From: Oscillospiraceae bacterium
GTDB lineage: Bacteria > Bacillota > Clostridia > Oscillospirales > Acutalibacteraceae
Direction: 5' to 3'
NCBI GenBank assembly: GCA_009784445.1
Contig: WRBQ01000004.1
Location: 1 to 64,000, forward strand
Length of the DNA: 64,000 nt
A program made the position numbers and the translations under genes. Shown here piece after piece: positions 1 to 8,913 of this stretch. The stretch's first letter is position 1. The number at the start of each line of letters is the position of its first letter. Below the pieces are notes generated by a model. The model saw nothing but the letters and a program-made list of their open reading frames with translations. It had not been told where the DNA came from and ran no database searches.

Positions 1-54
1 GACAGCGACCACCGCAGTTGGGTGGAGTTTGCGGTGGAATTGCCTCTTGATTAG
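1..54 (+). CDS. 3' end of an upstream gene (partial)
   Basis: Frame 1 is open from the window edge to a TAG at 52-54 and encodes 17 residues ending in EFAVELPLD. A new Shine-Dalgarno (GAAAGGA) and ATG follow at once, so this is probably the C-terminus of a gene that begins outside the window. Too little is present to name a family. Confidence 0.4.
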   Translation, partial: DSDHRSWVEFAVELPLD

Positions 55-72
55 TATTGAAAGGAATGCGTC

Positions 73-591
73 ATGCGACTATTTCATGTTAGCGCAGAAC
101 CAAATATTGCGCAATTTGTGCCGCGCATCCCTACCCGCGATGACTTAAGCAAATCAAAGGGGCTTGTGTGGGCAATTAACAAACAATGCTTACCGAATTT
201 TTTCACGCCCCGCGAATGTCCGCGTGTGACCTACCATGCAGCTGACCACACCACCGCAACAGATATCGCGAAATTTTTCTCGTCAACCAGCCGCCATTGC
301 CTTGCTATTGAACAAGCTTGGTTGAAACAAATGCTAGACGTTACACTATATATTTACGAGTTTGACTCTGCAAATTTTGTGTTGCAAGACGCCTGCGCGG
401 GTTATTATGTGAGCGAGAAAACCGAAATTCCCCTGCACGTAACAGCAATTGACGATGTGTTTGCCGCCTTGTTTGAGCGTAACGTTGAGGTTCGGCTAGT
501 CGATAATCTTTGGCCGCTGCGCGACGCTGTGGTTGCATCCACGCTCAATTTTTCCATCTGCGACATGTGGAACGCACAGCCACGAATCTAG
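73..591 (+). CDS. DUF6886 family protein
   Basis: A 172-residue cytoplasmic protein of unknown function. The N-terminus reads MRLFHVSAEPNIAQFVPRIP, followed by a VWAI segment and a PRECPRVTY segment. This matches the pattern of the DUF6886 family, whose members open with FHVSEE and carry a conserved PRDCPRV block. GAAAGGA lies 9 nt before the ATG. It is followed closely by rarA, so the two may be co-transcribed, although a functional link is not evident. The family call rests on recognised motifs only. Confidence 0.7.
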   Translation: MRLFHVSAEPNIAQFVPRIPTRDDLSKSKGLVWAINKQCLPNFFTPRECPRVTYHAADHTTATDIAKFFSSTSRHCLAIEQAWLKQMLDVTLYIYEFDSANFVLQDACAGYYVSEKTEIPLHVTAIDDVFAALFERNVEVRLVDNLWPLRDAVVASTLNFSICDMWNAQPRI

Positions 592-609
592 CCCAATTAA
601 GGAGACAAC

Positions 610-1869
610 ATGCAACAACCCCTCGCCGAACGCCTGCGCCCCCACAGCCTTGACGACATGGTCGGCCAGCCGCACCTGCTGGGCGAGGACCGTGCGTTGC
701 GTCGCATTGTGCAAAGCGGCACGCTGCCAAACCTGATATTCTATGGCCCAAGTGGAGTTGGCAAAACCACCTTTGCCAACATCATCGCCAAGCAAACTGA
801 TCGCACTTTGGTGCGCCTTAATGGAACGACAGCGGCGACTGCCGATATCAAAGCCGCAGTGGCGCAGACGAACACGCTCATGGCGCCAAACGGCGTGTTG
901 TTATATCTTGACGAAATTCAGTACTTCACCAAAAAGCAGCAGCAAAGCCTCCTCGAGTGCATTGAGTCCGGCGCGGTCACGCTCATCGCCAGCACCACCG
1001 AAAACCCATACTTTTACGTGTACGGTGCGATTTTGAGCCGCTCCACCGTGTTTGAGTTTAAGTCGCTGACGGCTGAACAAATTGTGCCTGCTATTACCCG
1101 CGCATTTGATTTTTTGCGCGCTGAGCAGGGCGAGGACTTCACCGTGGAGGATGGCGTGTACGAACACATTGCCCGCGCATGCGGCGGCGATGTGCGCAAA
1201 GCCATCAACGCGGCGGAGCTATGTTTTTTATCCCGTGATGCGGGCAAAATTACGCTTGAGCTGGCCAAAGAACTGGGGCAAAAATCCGCCATGCGCTATG
1301 ATCGCGAGGGCGATGAGCACTATGATATTCTGTCGGCGTATCAAAAGTCCATGCGCGGCGGTGACCCCGATGCTGCGCTGCATTACTTGGCAAGATTGCT
1401 TGAAGCTGGCGATCTGCCCTCGGCCATGCGCCGCTTGATGGTCACGGCCTGCGAAGACGTCGGCCTTGCCTGGCCGCAGATTATTCCCATTGTGAAGGCC
1501 GCCGTGGATGCCGCGCAGATGATCGGCCTGCCCGAGGCGATGATTCCTCTGGCGGATGCGGTGGTGCTAGTGGCCACTGCGCCGAAGTCAAACACGGCCT
1601 ATGTGGGCATTGGTGCTGCGCTGGCGGATATCCGCGCTGGCAACAGCGGGCCGATACCTCGCCAGCTGCAAAACAAGCATTTTGATGGCGTGGACAACGA
1701 CGACCCCGGCCAGCATTACAAGTATGCGCACGACTACGCGAATCGCTGGGTGGCGCAGCAATACTTGCCGGATGTACTCAAAGACCGCGTGTACTACACC
1801 TATGGCGACAACAAGCATGAGCAGGCCACTAAGGCTTATTGGGAGAGGATAAAGGGAGACAAGACATGA
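610..1869 (+). CDS. rarA: Replication-associated recombination ATPase RarA (MgsA)
   Basis: A 419-residue AAA+ ATPase related to clamp loaders, which acts at stalled replication forks in bacteria. The N-terminal block PLAERLRPHSLDDMVGQ is typical of the family. Walker A is GPSGVGKTT at residues 46-54 and Walker B is YLDEIQ near residue 100. The C-terminal half (RYDREGDEHYDILSAYQKS, then PSAMRRLMVTACEDVGLA) is the RarA oligomerisation region and distinguishes it from RuvB and DnaX. Length fits the family. Its TGA overlaps the ATG of the next gene, so translation is probably coupled. Confidence 0.93.
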   Translation: MQQPLAERLRPHSLDDMVGQPHLLGEDRALRRIVQSGTLPNLIFYGPSGVGKTTFANIIAKQTDRTLVRLNGTTAATADIKAAVAQTNTLMAPNGVLLYLDEIQYFTKKQQQSLLECIESGAVTLIASTTENPYFYVYGAILSRSTVFEFKSLTAEQIVPAITRAFDFLRAEQGEDFTVEDGVYEHIARACGGDVRKAINAAELCFLSRDAGKITLELAKELGQKSAMRYDREGDEHYDILSAYQKSMRGGDPDAALHYLARLLEAGDLPSAMRRLMVTACEDVGLAWPQIIPIVKAAVDAAQMIGLPEAMIPLADAVVLVATAPKSNTAYVGIGAALADIRAGNSGPIPRQLQNKHFDGVDNDDPGQHYKYAHDYANRWVAQQYLPDVLKDRVYYTYGDNKHEQATKAYWERIKGDKT

Positions 1870-2285
1870 CCGCCAAAGAAAAAGCCGAACAATTGCATAA
1901 GCAAGTCAACACATTCATCCTGTCTTGCGTGGGCGCGGATGGCTATCCGCTGACCAAGGCGGTGGTGCCCGGCAAGCACCGCGAAAGCCTAAGCGAGCTT
2001 TATTTCTGCACCAACACATCGTCAACGTTCGCTGCCGCAATTAGCCAAAACCCCAAAGCCGCAGTCTATTTCTACAGCCGCAAGCTGCGCTGGAAGGGTT
2101 GCACGCTCAAAGGCAGCATGGAAATTGTGCATGACATGACCGTAAAAGAAAGATTTTGGCAAGACAAATTCAAAGCCGCGTATAAGCAACAGTCCTACAC
2201 CGACCCCGATTTTTGCTTGCTTAAATTCACGCCAACCGTAGGGCGCTACTACGCCAACTTCACACCGCAAGATTTCACATTATAA
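1866..2285 (+). CDS. Pyridoxamine 5'-phosphate oxidase-fold flavoprotein
   Basis: A 139-residue protein of the split-barrel FMN-binding fold. Central features are ADGYPLTKAVV, the segment LSELYFCTNTSS and KAAVYFYSRKLRWKGCTLKGS, a layout common in small PPOX-family proteins. The ORF track begins at 1839. I prefer ATG 1866 because it overlaps the rarA stop (ATGA) and AAAGGGAG sits just upstream. These proteins bind FMN or related cofactors; the substrate cannot be read from the sequence. It is not likely to be the vitamin B6 enzyme PdxH, which is longer. Confidence 0.75.
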   Translation: MTAKEKAEQLHKQVNTFILSCVGADGYPLTKAVVPGKHRESLSELYFCTNTSSTFAAAISQNPKAAVYFYSRKLRWKGCTLKGSMEIVHDMTVKERFWQDKFKAAYKQQSYTDPDFCLLKFTPTVGRYYANFTPQDFTL

Positions 2286-2296
2286 TGGAGCTACCC

Positions 2297-2848
2297 ATGA
2301 AAGACGAAAATTTCCTCTCCGCAGGCGTTGCCCCCGGCGGACTATATAGCCGCGATGAAATCCGCACGCTGCTGTGCGATTTGGCCGCGCAGCTGACCCT
2401 GCCTTTTACCGTCACACAGGCCGAGGCCGTGTTTGTGGGCGAGGGGCTGGCGAACTATTTCGAGTTCCACGCCGCGCTGCACGAGCTCACCCAGCAAGGC
2501 AAGTTGCTGCTGGAGTCAAAACAAGGGCAGCTGTGCCTTGTGCTGCCAGATAGCCACCGCCACGCAGCTGCTACCCTTGCGCAAGAACTGCCCCGCCGCG
2601 TGCGCGACCGCGCTTTGCATGCTGCCGAACAACTGCAACTGCACGCCACCCGCGAGGCCGACAACCGCATTTCGGTCTATCCCACTGATGGCGGCGGGTT
2701 TTACATCACCTTTCGGCAGGGTGAAAGCGACGACATGCTGCTCAGCGTCACGGTTTACGCGCCCGACGCCGCGGAAGCCGAGCGCATCCGTGCTCGTTTT
2801 TTGCAGAACCCAGGCAAGCTTTACGGTGCTGTGCTGGGTGCATTATAA
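2297..2848 (+). CDS. DUF4364 family protein
   Basis: A 183-residue protein resembling DUF4364 proteins of Clostridia, which look like winged-helix regulators. The N-terminal 80 residues include a helix-rich block with ANYFEFHAALHELTQQGKLL, like the DUF4364 helix-turn-helix. The C-terminal half ends with GGFYITFRQGESDDMLLSVTVYA. The track starts at 2285, which overlaps the previous stop. The second ATG at 2297 has GGAG 6 nt upstream and is the better start. Target genes are unknown. Confidence 0.65.
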   Translation: MKDENFLSAGVAPGGLYSRDEIRTLLCDLAAQLTLPFTVTQAEAVFVGEGLANYFEFHAALHELTQQGKLLLESKQGQLCLVLPDSHRHAAATLAQELPRRVRDRALHAAEQLQLHATREADNRISVYPTDGGGFYITFRQGESDDMLLSVTVYAPDAAEAERIRARFLQNPGKLYGAVLGAL

Positions 2849-2882
2849 AAACAAAACCATTACATAAAGCGAGGAAATTATC

Positions 2883-4487
2883 ATGAAAGTTCTCAGGCGT
2901 TTTGGCGCATCATTTCACACACGAGTGGGTTCATTTGTCTTTTTTGCCTTGGCAGCCACGGCCTTTGCGTTGCTCAATAGCGCAACTTGGGCCTATGGCT
3001 GGATTGCGCAGTATTACCCGCTGGGCGAGGCCTTTGTGCCCACCATGCTGTGGGTAATGGCTGTGTGCACGGTGCTATTGCTGGTGTTTTTGCTGCTGCG
3101 TGAGCGCTTGGAAAATCGCAAGGCCGTGCGTGTGGTTCACACGGTGCTTTGTGTGCTGGCTGGTGCGTTGTTCGGCTATGCGTTCTTTTTGGCGTTTGGG
3201 CTTGACCACGGCGTTCGCTATCTCTCGCGCGGCTGGCAGCATTTGCAGCCCTACCTGTTCCATCTGGGCTTGCTCATCGGCATCCCCTTTGTGTTTTCGG
3301 TGCACCCCAAGCTCAAGCGAAAAGCGCAGGTCATCACGGCGGTGGTGCTCGCGGTGGCACTGGTGCTGACTGTCGCAGTGCCGCGCATCACACGCGCAGC
3401 CGACTCCTTCGACTTCAGCACAAACCCACTAGTGCTCGACATTGGCGATGAGTATTACAGCGTGGTGTTCGCTACCAATCGTCCTAGTGTGGGCTACTTG
3501 ATTATCGACGGCGAAATCACACCCAATGACCATGCCGGGCGCATGCACGTGGGGCGTGTGCATAACTTCCAAGTTCCGCGTGAGGCATTGGACGGCAATA
3601 GCTATCAGGTGCTTGCGCGTGAAGTGCCAGCGCTGCACAGCTCCTACACCAAGTTTGGTGCAACCATCGAAAGCCCCATGTTTGCTTTTAGAGGCGATGC
3701 CGGCGAAGAACTCAACATTGCTTTGGCTAGCGACTGGCACAACCAGCCCGAAAAGCTCGTGCAGGCCATGTCACATATGCCGCAGCCGGATTTGTTCATC
3801 ATGTTGGGCGATTTTTCCAGCGGCTATCATAGTGAAGATGATTTCATCTATAATATCATCTGGGCCGGTGCCGAGATCACGGGCAGCGAAGTACCCGCAA
3901 TTTTTGTGCGCGGCAACCACGAAATGAGCGGCGTATATGCGGCGCAAATTTTCCCGGGGCTGGGTCTACGTAGCTTCTATTATCAAGTGCAGATTGGCAG
4001 TTTCCTCTTTACGGTCATTGACTCGGCCTGTGACTGGCCAATTGATCGCACCAACACAACCGAGTTCGAGCGTGGCACCATCACCAGCACAAGCCCAAAA
4101 TATCTTGACCAGCAGCTAGCCTGGCTAGCGGACATGGAAGAGCCAGATGAAACTCTGCTACATTTTTCGCTGGTGCACATTCCCAACATTGACCAAGAAC
4201 GCGAGCAAACACGCGACGATTTCTTTGCGCAGCTAACTCGCTTGGGTGTTGACATGCAGTTTTCTGGCCACTGGCACGGCCTTGCCACAAGATTTTTCGA
4301 GCCTTATGAAGAACACGCACGCTTCACGTTGCCACTGCCCCTGTTTTTTGCTGGCGGCCCCACAGACGGCTACGGCGGTGACATCATGGCCTCCATGGCG
4401 CAAGTAAGTGCAGACGGCACCGTGCGCCTGCTGGGTTACGACAGCACAGGCCGGCAGCTGCAAGACAAACCCATCTCGTTACGCTAG
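2883..4487 (+). CDS. Membrane-anchored calcineurin-like metallophosphoesterase
   Basis: A 534-residue protein with about five predicted membrane segments in the first 170 residues (roughly 15-38, 50-72, 85-105, 122-140, 148-168). A domain facing the cell exterior follows. The metallophosphoesterase motifs appear in order: DWH at 284-286, GD at 309-310, GNHE at 344-347, and GHWH near 458. The segment at 175-275 resembles the N-terminal beta domain of purple-acid-phosphatase-like enzymes. It should bind two metals and hydrolyse a phosphoester, but the substrate is unknown. AGCGAGGA lies upstream of the ATG. Confidence 0.8.
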   Translation: MKVLRRFGASFHTRVGSFVFFALAATAFALLNSATWAYGWIAQYYPLGEAFVPTMLWVMAVCTVLLLVFLLLRERLENRKAVRVVHTVLCVLAGALFGYAFFLAFGLDHGVRYLSRGWQHLQPYLFHLGLLIGIPFVFSVHPKLKRKAQVITAVVLAVALVLTVAVPRITRAADSFDFSTNPLVLDIGDEYYSVVFATNRPSVGYLIIDGEITPNDHAGRMHVGRVHNFQVPREALDGNSYQVLAREVPALHSSYTKFGATIESPMFAFRGDAGEELNIALASDWHNQPEKLVQAMSHMPQPDLFIMLGDFSSGYHSEDDFIYNIIWAGAEITGSEVPAIFVRGNHEMSGVYAAQIFPGLGLRSFYYQVQIGSFLFTVIDSACDWPIDRTNTTEFERGTITSTSPKYLDQQLAWLADMEEPDETLLHFSLVHIPNIDQEREQTRDDFFAQLTRLGVDMQFSGHWHGLATRFFEPYEEHARFTLPLPLFFAGGPTDGYGGDIMASMAQVSADGTVRLLGYDSTGRQLQDKPISLR

Positions 4488-4519
4488 ATAAAAACTTGAA
4501 ATTTCCGTGGCATTGGAGC

Positions 4520-4548
4520 TTGACGGATGAATAAATATATAGTATAAT
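4520..4548 (+). promoter_or_regulatory. Sigma-A promoter of pgk
   Basis: TTGACG at 4520-4525 and a consensus TATAAT at 4543-4548 are separated by 17 bp. The start of pgk lies 38 bp downstream with GGGAAAGGA in between. Confidence 0.8.
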
Positions 4549-4586
4549 GGATGTTAGTATTTTACTCGGGAAAGGACTACATAGAT

Positions 4587-5768
4587 ATGAACGTGCTCAA
4601 CAAGAAATCCGTGGAGGATATTGCCGTGACCGGCAAAAAAGTGCTGGTGCGCTGCGACTTCAACGTGCCCCTAGATAACGGCAACATCACCAGCGACCAA
4701 CGAATTCGTGCCGCATTGCCCACCATTAACTACTTGCTGGAACAGGGCGCAGCATTGATTTTGTGCTCGCATCTTGGCCGCCCTAAAGGTCAAGTGATGC
4801 CCGAGTTTTCGCTTGCACCGGTGGCAAAACGCTTGGGCGAGCTGCTGTCCGCACCCGTTGTGATGGCAAGCGATGTCATTGGCGAAAGCGCGAAATGCCT
4901 TGCGGCCAGTCTCAAGGCAGGCGAAGTGCTGCTGCTTGAAAACGTGCGCTTTGAAGCCGGCGAAACCAAAAACTGCCCCGAACTGAGCAAACAATTTGCA
5001 GCACTGGCAGATGTATTCGTGAACGATGCCTTTGGCTCAGCACACCGGGCGCACAGCTCCACCACTGGTGTTGCAAACTACCTGCCTGCCGTGTGTGGCT
5101 ATCTAATGCAAAAAGAGCTTGAGTATATCGGCGGCGCGCTGGGCAACCCCCAACGCCCGCTTGTGGCAATTTTGGGCGGCGCAAAAGTCAGCGACAAAAT
5201 CGGTGTGATTGAAAACCTGCTTGGCAAAGTAGATACGCTGATCGTTGGCGGCGGCATGGCTTACACCTTTTTGGCGGCCAAAGGCAACAAAGTAGGCATG
5301 TCGCTGCAAGAAAAAGACAAGTACGACTTGGCACTTGAGCTGATGGCCAAAGCCGGTGATAAGCTCAAACTGCCCGTTGACCACGTGGTGACGCAAGAGT
5401 TCGGCCCCGACGGCTTCAACAAAGTGGTGGCACGCAATGAAATTGAAGAGAGCTGGGAAAGCCTGGACATCGGCCCTGCCACTCGCGAGCGCTTTGCCAA
5501 GGAGCTGCAAGGCGCAGGCACGGTAATCTGGAACGGCCCGATGGGCGTGGCAGAATGGGATGCCTACGCACAGGGCACCATCGCCGTAGCCAACGCCATT
5601 GTGGAAAGCGGTGCGCTGTCCATCATCGGCGGCGGCGACAGCGCGGCGGCCATCAAGAAGCTGGGCTACAGCGACAAAGTTAGCCACGTGAGCACCGGCG
5701 GTGGCGCGAGCTTGGAGTTCATGGAAGGCAAGGAACTGCCGGGCATTGCGTGCCTTAACGACAAGTAA
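4587..5768 (+). CDS. pgk: Phosphoglycerate kinase
   Basis: A 393-residue glycolytic enzyme that transfers the phosphate of 1,3-bisphosphoglycerate to ADP in the cytoplasm. The signature [14 protein letters not shown] lies near the N-terminus, SHLGRPKG and GSAHRAHSS follow, and the nucleotide site is [10 protein letters not shown] near the C-terminus with [11 protein letters not shown]. The track ORF starts at 4551, but that lies just 3 bp past the -10 box. ATG 4587 has a proper Shine-Dalgarno and gives the usual family length. It appears monocistronic, between its own promoter and a strong terminator. Confidence 0.97.
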   Translation: MNVLNKKSVEDIAVTGKKVLVRCDFNVPLDNGNITSDQRIRAALPTINYLLEQGAALILCSHLGRPKGQVMPEFSLAPVAKRLGELLSAPVVMASDVIGESAKCLAASLKAGEVLLLENVRFEAGETKNCPELSKQFAALADVFVNDAFGSAHRAHSSTTGVANYLPAVCGYLMQKELEYIGGALGNPQRPLVAILGGAKVSDKIGVIENLLGKVDTLIVGGGMAYTFLAAKGNKVGMSLQEKDKYDLALELMAKAGDKLKLPVDHVVTQEFGPDGFNKVVARNEIEESWESLDIGPATRERFAKELQGAGTVIWNGPMGVAEWDAYAQGTIAVANAIVESGALSIIGGGDSAAAIKKLGYSDKVSHVSTGGGASLEFMEGKELPGIACLNDK

Positions 5769-5780
5769 ACTGGATAAAAT

Positions 5781-5811
5781 GAGCGGGCGGATATTGTATC
5801 CGCCCGCTCTT
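5781..5811 (+). terminator. Bidirectional terminator between pgk and mutS2
   Basis: A perfect 13-bp inverted repeat, GAGCGGGCGGATA with a 3-nt loop, is followed by TTATTATTT. It lies 13 nt after pgk and just beyond the end of the convergent mutS2 gene. Confidence 0.85.
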
Positions 5812-5812
5812 A

Positions 5813-8047
5813 TTATTTCATCGTCACAATCGTCACGCCGTGCTCGCCCTCGCCAAACACACCCAAGCGATGGCTTTGCACGTGCTTGCAGTCCTTCAGA
5901 TATTTCTGCACGGCGCTGCGCAGCGCCCCAGTGCCCTTGCCGTGCACCACCGTGAATTCCCGCAGGCTAGTGCGCAAGGCTTGGTCGATGAACCGCTCCA
6001 GCTCCTGCAAGCACTCATCCACCATCAGCCCACGCAAGTCAAGGCGAGTTGAATCCACGGCAGCAAGTTCGCGGTCACCGGTGCGCCTAGCTTTCTTGCC
6101 ATCATCACGCGAGCCTGCTTTGAGCCCCATGCTTTGCAGCTTGGCGCGCGCGGCGTCTAGGTCTAACTCTTCATTTGTCGTGTCGCTGAGTTCATCTAAG
6201 CCTTGGTTGAGCACTTTCTTTGCTTTGCGGGCAACTTCAGCGGCGTTAGCGGCATCGGCCTGCTTTTTGAGTTGATCCAGCTCGTTGACCAGTGCGTAGG
6301 CTTCGCGTCGCGCTTTGTCCGCGATTTTTTGCGCCGCAGCACGTGCGTCCTCTAGGATTTTTTGCTGCTTGACGTCACTTTCGGCCTGCGTTTTTTCAGC
6401 CTGTGCAAGTGCTTGTTCAGCAGCAAGTTTGGCAGCCTCGGCTTCCAGCAAAGCTTGGTCAGCCTGTGATTGCCGCGCTTGCAGCTGTGCGATCACATCT
6501 TCAAATTCAGCATTTTCGCGGTTAACTAGGCGCTGCGCCCGCGCGATAATCTCGCCCGGCAAGCCCAGGCTTTCACTAATGGCAAAGGCGTTGCTGCGCC
6601 CCGGCACGCCAATGAGCAAGCGGTAGGTGGGCCGCAGGGTTTGCACGTCAAACTCGCAGCTGCCGTTTTCCACACCCGGCGTTTGCAGGGCGTAAGCCTT
6701 CAGTTCAGCATAGTGCGTGGTGGCAGCCAAGCGCGCGCCTTGTTGCCGCAGCCGGTCGATGATCGCCATGGCCAGTGCCGCGCCCTCCACGGGGTCGGTG
6801 CCTGCGCCAAGTTCGTCAATAAGCACAAGGCTTTGCGCGTCGGCGGTGTCCAGTATGCTCACAATGTTCGTCATGTGCGAGCTGAAAGTACTCAGGCTTT
6901 GTTCAATGCTTTGCTCGTCGCCGATGTCCGCAAGCACCTGTGTGAACACGCTGATTCGGCTTTGGTCGGCCACGGGCAGCAGCAGCCCACACATGGCCAT
7001 TAGGCTAAGCAGGCCGAGGGTTTTTAGGCTCACGGTTTTGCCGCCGGTGTTTGGTCCGGTGACCACGAGGGCATCAAAGTCCACGCCCAGCGAAACATCA
7101 ATGGGCACAACTTTGTCTTTGTTGATTAGCGGGTGGCGGGCGCGGCGCAGCAAAATTTCACCGCGGTCATTGAGTTCAGGCACACTAGCATTCATGTCAT
7201 AACCCAAACTGGCTTTGGCAAAAATCACGTTGAGATCAACCGCGCAAGCGTAGGACAGGGCAATCGCCTCGCTAAAACTGCCCGCCAAGCTCGAAAGCTC
7301 CGTGATAATGCGGTCGATTTCCTCGCGCTCGCGGCCTTTGAGCACCTTGACTTCGTTGTTGGCTTCCACCACGCCCATGGGTTCCACAAAAATGGTTGCG
7401 CCACTGGCCGAGGCATCATGCACCAAACCGGGAATATCCGCGCGGTGTTCAGCCTTCACAGGCACCACAAAACGGCCGCCGCGCTGGGTCACAATAGCCT
7501 CCTGCAAAAACTTCGCATAGCTCGCGCTGCGGGTGATTTGCTCCAGCCGCGCACGCACAGCGGCTTCTTTCTGTCGCATTTTGCGACGAATGTCCGCAAG
7601 CGTGGGCGAAGCATGATCGGCAATGTCGTGCTCGTTCAGCACCACCGTGCTGATGCTTTCCTCCAAGTGCTTGTTGGGGTGAATGCCGCCGAACAGGCCA
7701 TCTAGGCAGGTTTCCACGCCGCTGTTGTTGTCGCGCCAGCTCGCCAGCCCGCGGAATACGCGCAGCAGTTGCGCCACATTCAGCAGCTCACGCAGGCTGA
7801 GCACCCCACCCGCATGCGCCCGCGCCAGTGCGTGGTTCACGCTCACTAGGCCACCAAAAGGCGGACCACCGAAGCGTGCCAGCAGCCCATGAGCATCACG
7901 GGTTTGGTTCAGCAGTGCCTGCGCCAAGTGGAGATTACTCTCCGGCACCAGCGACATGGCCAGCTCGCGGGCGTCGTCACAAGCGCACTTTTGCGCAAGC
8001 AGAGCCAGAATTTTATTCAGTTCGAGTGTGTTGTGGTGTTTGTTCAC
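5813..8047 (-). CDS. mutS2: Endonuclease MutS2
   Basis: A 744-residue MutS-family ATPase lacking the mismatch-recognition domain. Family members act on branched DNA, and recently described ones act on collided ribosomes. The ATPase has Walker A GPNTGGKTVS at 331-340 and Walker B LVLIDELGAGTDP with TTHYAELK. A long coiled coil (roughly 510-610) follows. The C-terminal Smr nuclease domain holds LDLRGLMVDE and VVHGKGTGALR. Length is close to the usual 780. It overlaps the upstream methyltransferase by 4 nt, so the two form an operon. Confidence 0.95.
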   Translation of the reverse strand: MNKHHNTLELNKILALLAQKCACDDARELAMSLVPESNLHLAQALLNQTRDAHGLLARFGGPPFGGLVSVNHALARAHAGGVLSLRELLNVAQLLRVFRGLASWRDNNSGVETCLDGLFGGIHPNKHLEESISTVVLNEHDIADHASPTLADIRRKMRQKEAAVRARLEQITRSASYAKFLQEAIVTQRGGRFVVPVKAEHRADIPGLVHDASASGATIFVEPMGVVEANNEVKVLKGREREEIDRIITELSSLAGSFSEAIALSYACAVDLNVIFAKASLGYDMNASVPELNDRGEILLRRARHPLINKDKVVPIDVSLGVDFDALVVTGPNTGGKTVSLKTLGLLSLMAMCGLLLPVADQSRISVFTQVLADIGDEQSIEQSLSTFSSHMTNIVSILDTADAQSLVLIDELGAGTDPVEGAALAMAIIDRLRQQGARLAATTHYAELKAYALQTPGVENGSCEFDVQTLRPTYRLLIGVPGRSNAFAISESLGLPGEIIARAQRLVNRENAEFEDVIAQLQARQSQADQALLEAEAAKLAAEQALAQAEKTQAESDVKQQKILEDARAAAQKIADKARREAYALVNELDQLKKQADAANAAEVARKAKKVLNQGLDELSDTTNEELDLDAARAKLQSMGLKAGSRDDGKKARRTGDRELAAVDSTRLDLRGLMVDECLQELERFIDQALRTSLREFTVVHGKGTGALRSAVQKYLKDCKHVQSHRLGVFGEGEHGVTIVTMK

Positions 8048-8790
8048 GGTTTCCTCGCTAAATACAAAGTATACACGTCGTTGAGCTTGATATAATCGCC
8101 ATTGTTGCGCACAACCTGCCGCAGTCCCTCAAACAAGTTTGATTTATGCGGCTCTTGAAGGCTCAGATGGTCGGAGTGAGTGCCGCGCAGAGCCACGTAA
8201 TCATCCGCATTCATCTCTCTGTACGCATGATACACACGTTTCTCCAGCTCAACAAAGCCGTATTTATCGCTCGCCTGATAATCAAGCTTGCAGGTGTAAG
8301 GAGTCTCGGGGAAGAAATGCTTTTGGTAGACTTCTTGGCATTGGCTGCGCTGCGGTTCATCGGGTACACCGCTGTTGCCCGAAAACATGGCGAGTACGCC
8401 GCCGCTTTTGAGCAAGTCAAAGGCCTTGGGATAGCCGGTTTTCTCGGGTATCCACTGAAATGCCGCCGCAGAATAGATCAAATCGAATTGCTCGCCGCCG
8501 AAATCATGCGTTTCAAAGTCCGCGTTGACGATGCGGAAATTATCGTAGCCGCCAAACTTGTTCGCCATGAATTCCGTGAAATTTTCGCCAAGCTCAATGG
8601 CCAAATATGAGCAGCCGGTTTTGAGGACTGGCTCCGTTGCCTGCCCGGTGCCGGGGCCGACCTCAAGCACGGTTTTGCCGGGTGCAAGCTGCGCGTACTC
8701 AATTAAGTCAGCAAACAGTTCGTCACAATAGCGCGGCCTGTGCTTGTCGAATTGTTCGGGGATTGTGTTGAAAATTTTTCTGAAATCCAT
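8044..8790 (-). CDS. Class I SAM-dependent methyltransferase
   Basis: A 248-residue protein with a Rossmann methyltransferase fold. Motif I is VLEVGPGTGQ, the acidic end of strand 2 is LAIELGENF, and IVNADFETHDF and IYSAAAFQWI follow. The track start at 8826 is rejected in favour of ATG 8790, which has AGGAGG 10 nt upstream. It is the first gene of a two-gene operon with mutS2, with the ATGA overlap suggesting coupling. The substrate is unknown; the pattern resembles small-molecule (trans-aconitate/ubiE-like) enzymes. Confidence 0.8.
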   Translation of the reverse strand: MDFRKIFNTIPEQFDKHRPRYCDELFADLIEYAQLAPGKTVLEVGPGTGQATEPVLKTGCSYLAIELGENFTEFMANKFGGYDNFRIVNADFETHDFGGEQFDLIYSAAAFQWIPEKTGYPKAFDLLKSGGVLAMFSGNSGVPDEPQRSQCQEVYQKHFFPETPYTCKLDYQASDKYGFVELEKRVYHAYREMNADDYVALRGTHSDHLSLQEPHKSNLFEGLRQVVRNNGDYIKLNDVYTLYLARKP

Positions 8791-8832
8791 TTGCAAGCTG
8801 CCTCCTGTGTGTTTATTCATGTTCATGGGTAT

Positions 8833-8878
8833 AGTATAACAGAAAACGCTTGCAATTGCAAGAAATATATGTTATAAT
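8833..8878. promoter_or_regulatory. Back-to-back divergent promoters on one palindrome
   Basis: The perfect palindrome CTTGCAATTGCAAG (8849-8862) holds two abutting TTGCAA -35 boxes. On the plus strand, TTGCAA 8850-8855 is 17 bp from TATAAT 8873-8878, driving the sugar symporter. On the minus strand, TTGCAA 8861-8856 is 17 bp from TATACT 8838-8833, which also carries an extended TG, driving the methyltransferase-mutS2 operon. Confidence 0.75.
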
Positions 8879-8913
8879 TGTGATATTATCATTGCCATAG
8901 AAAGTGTGACTGC

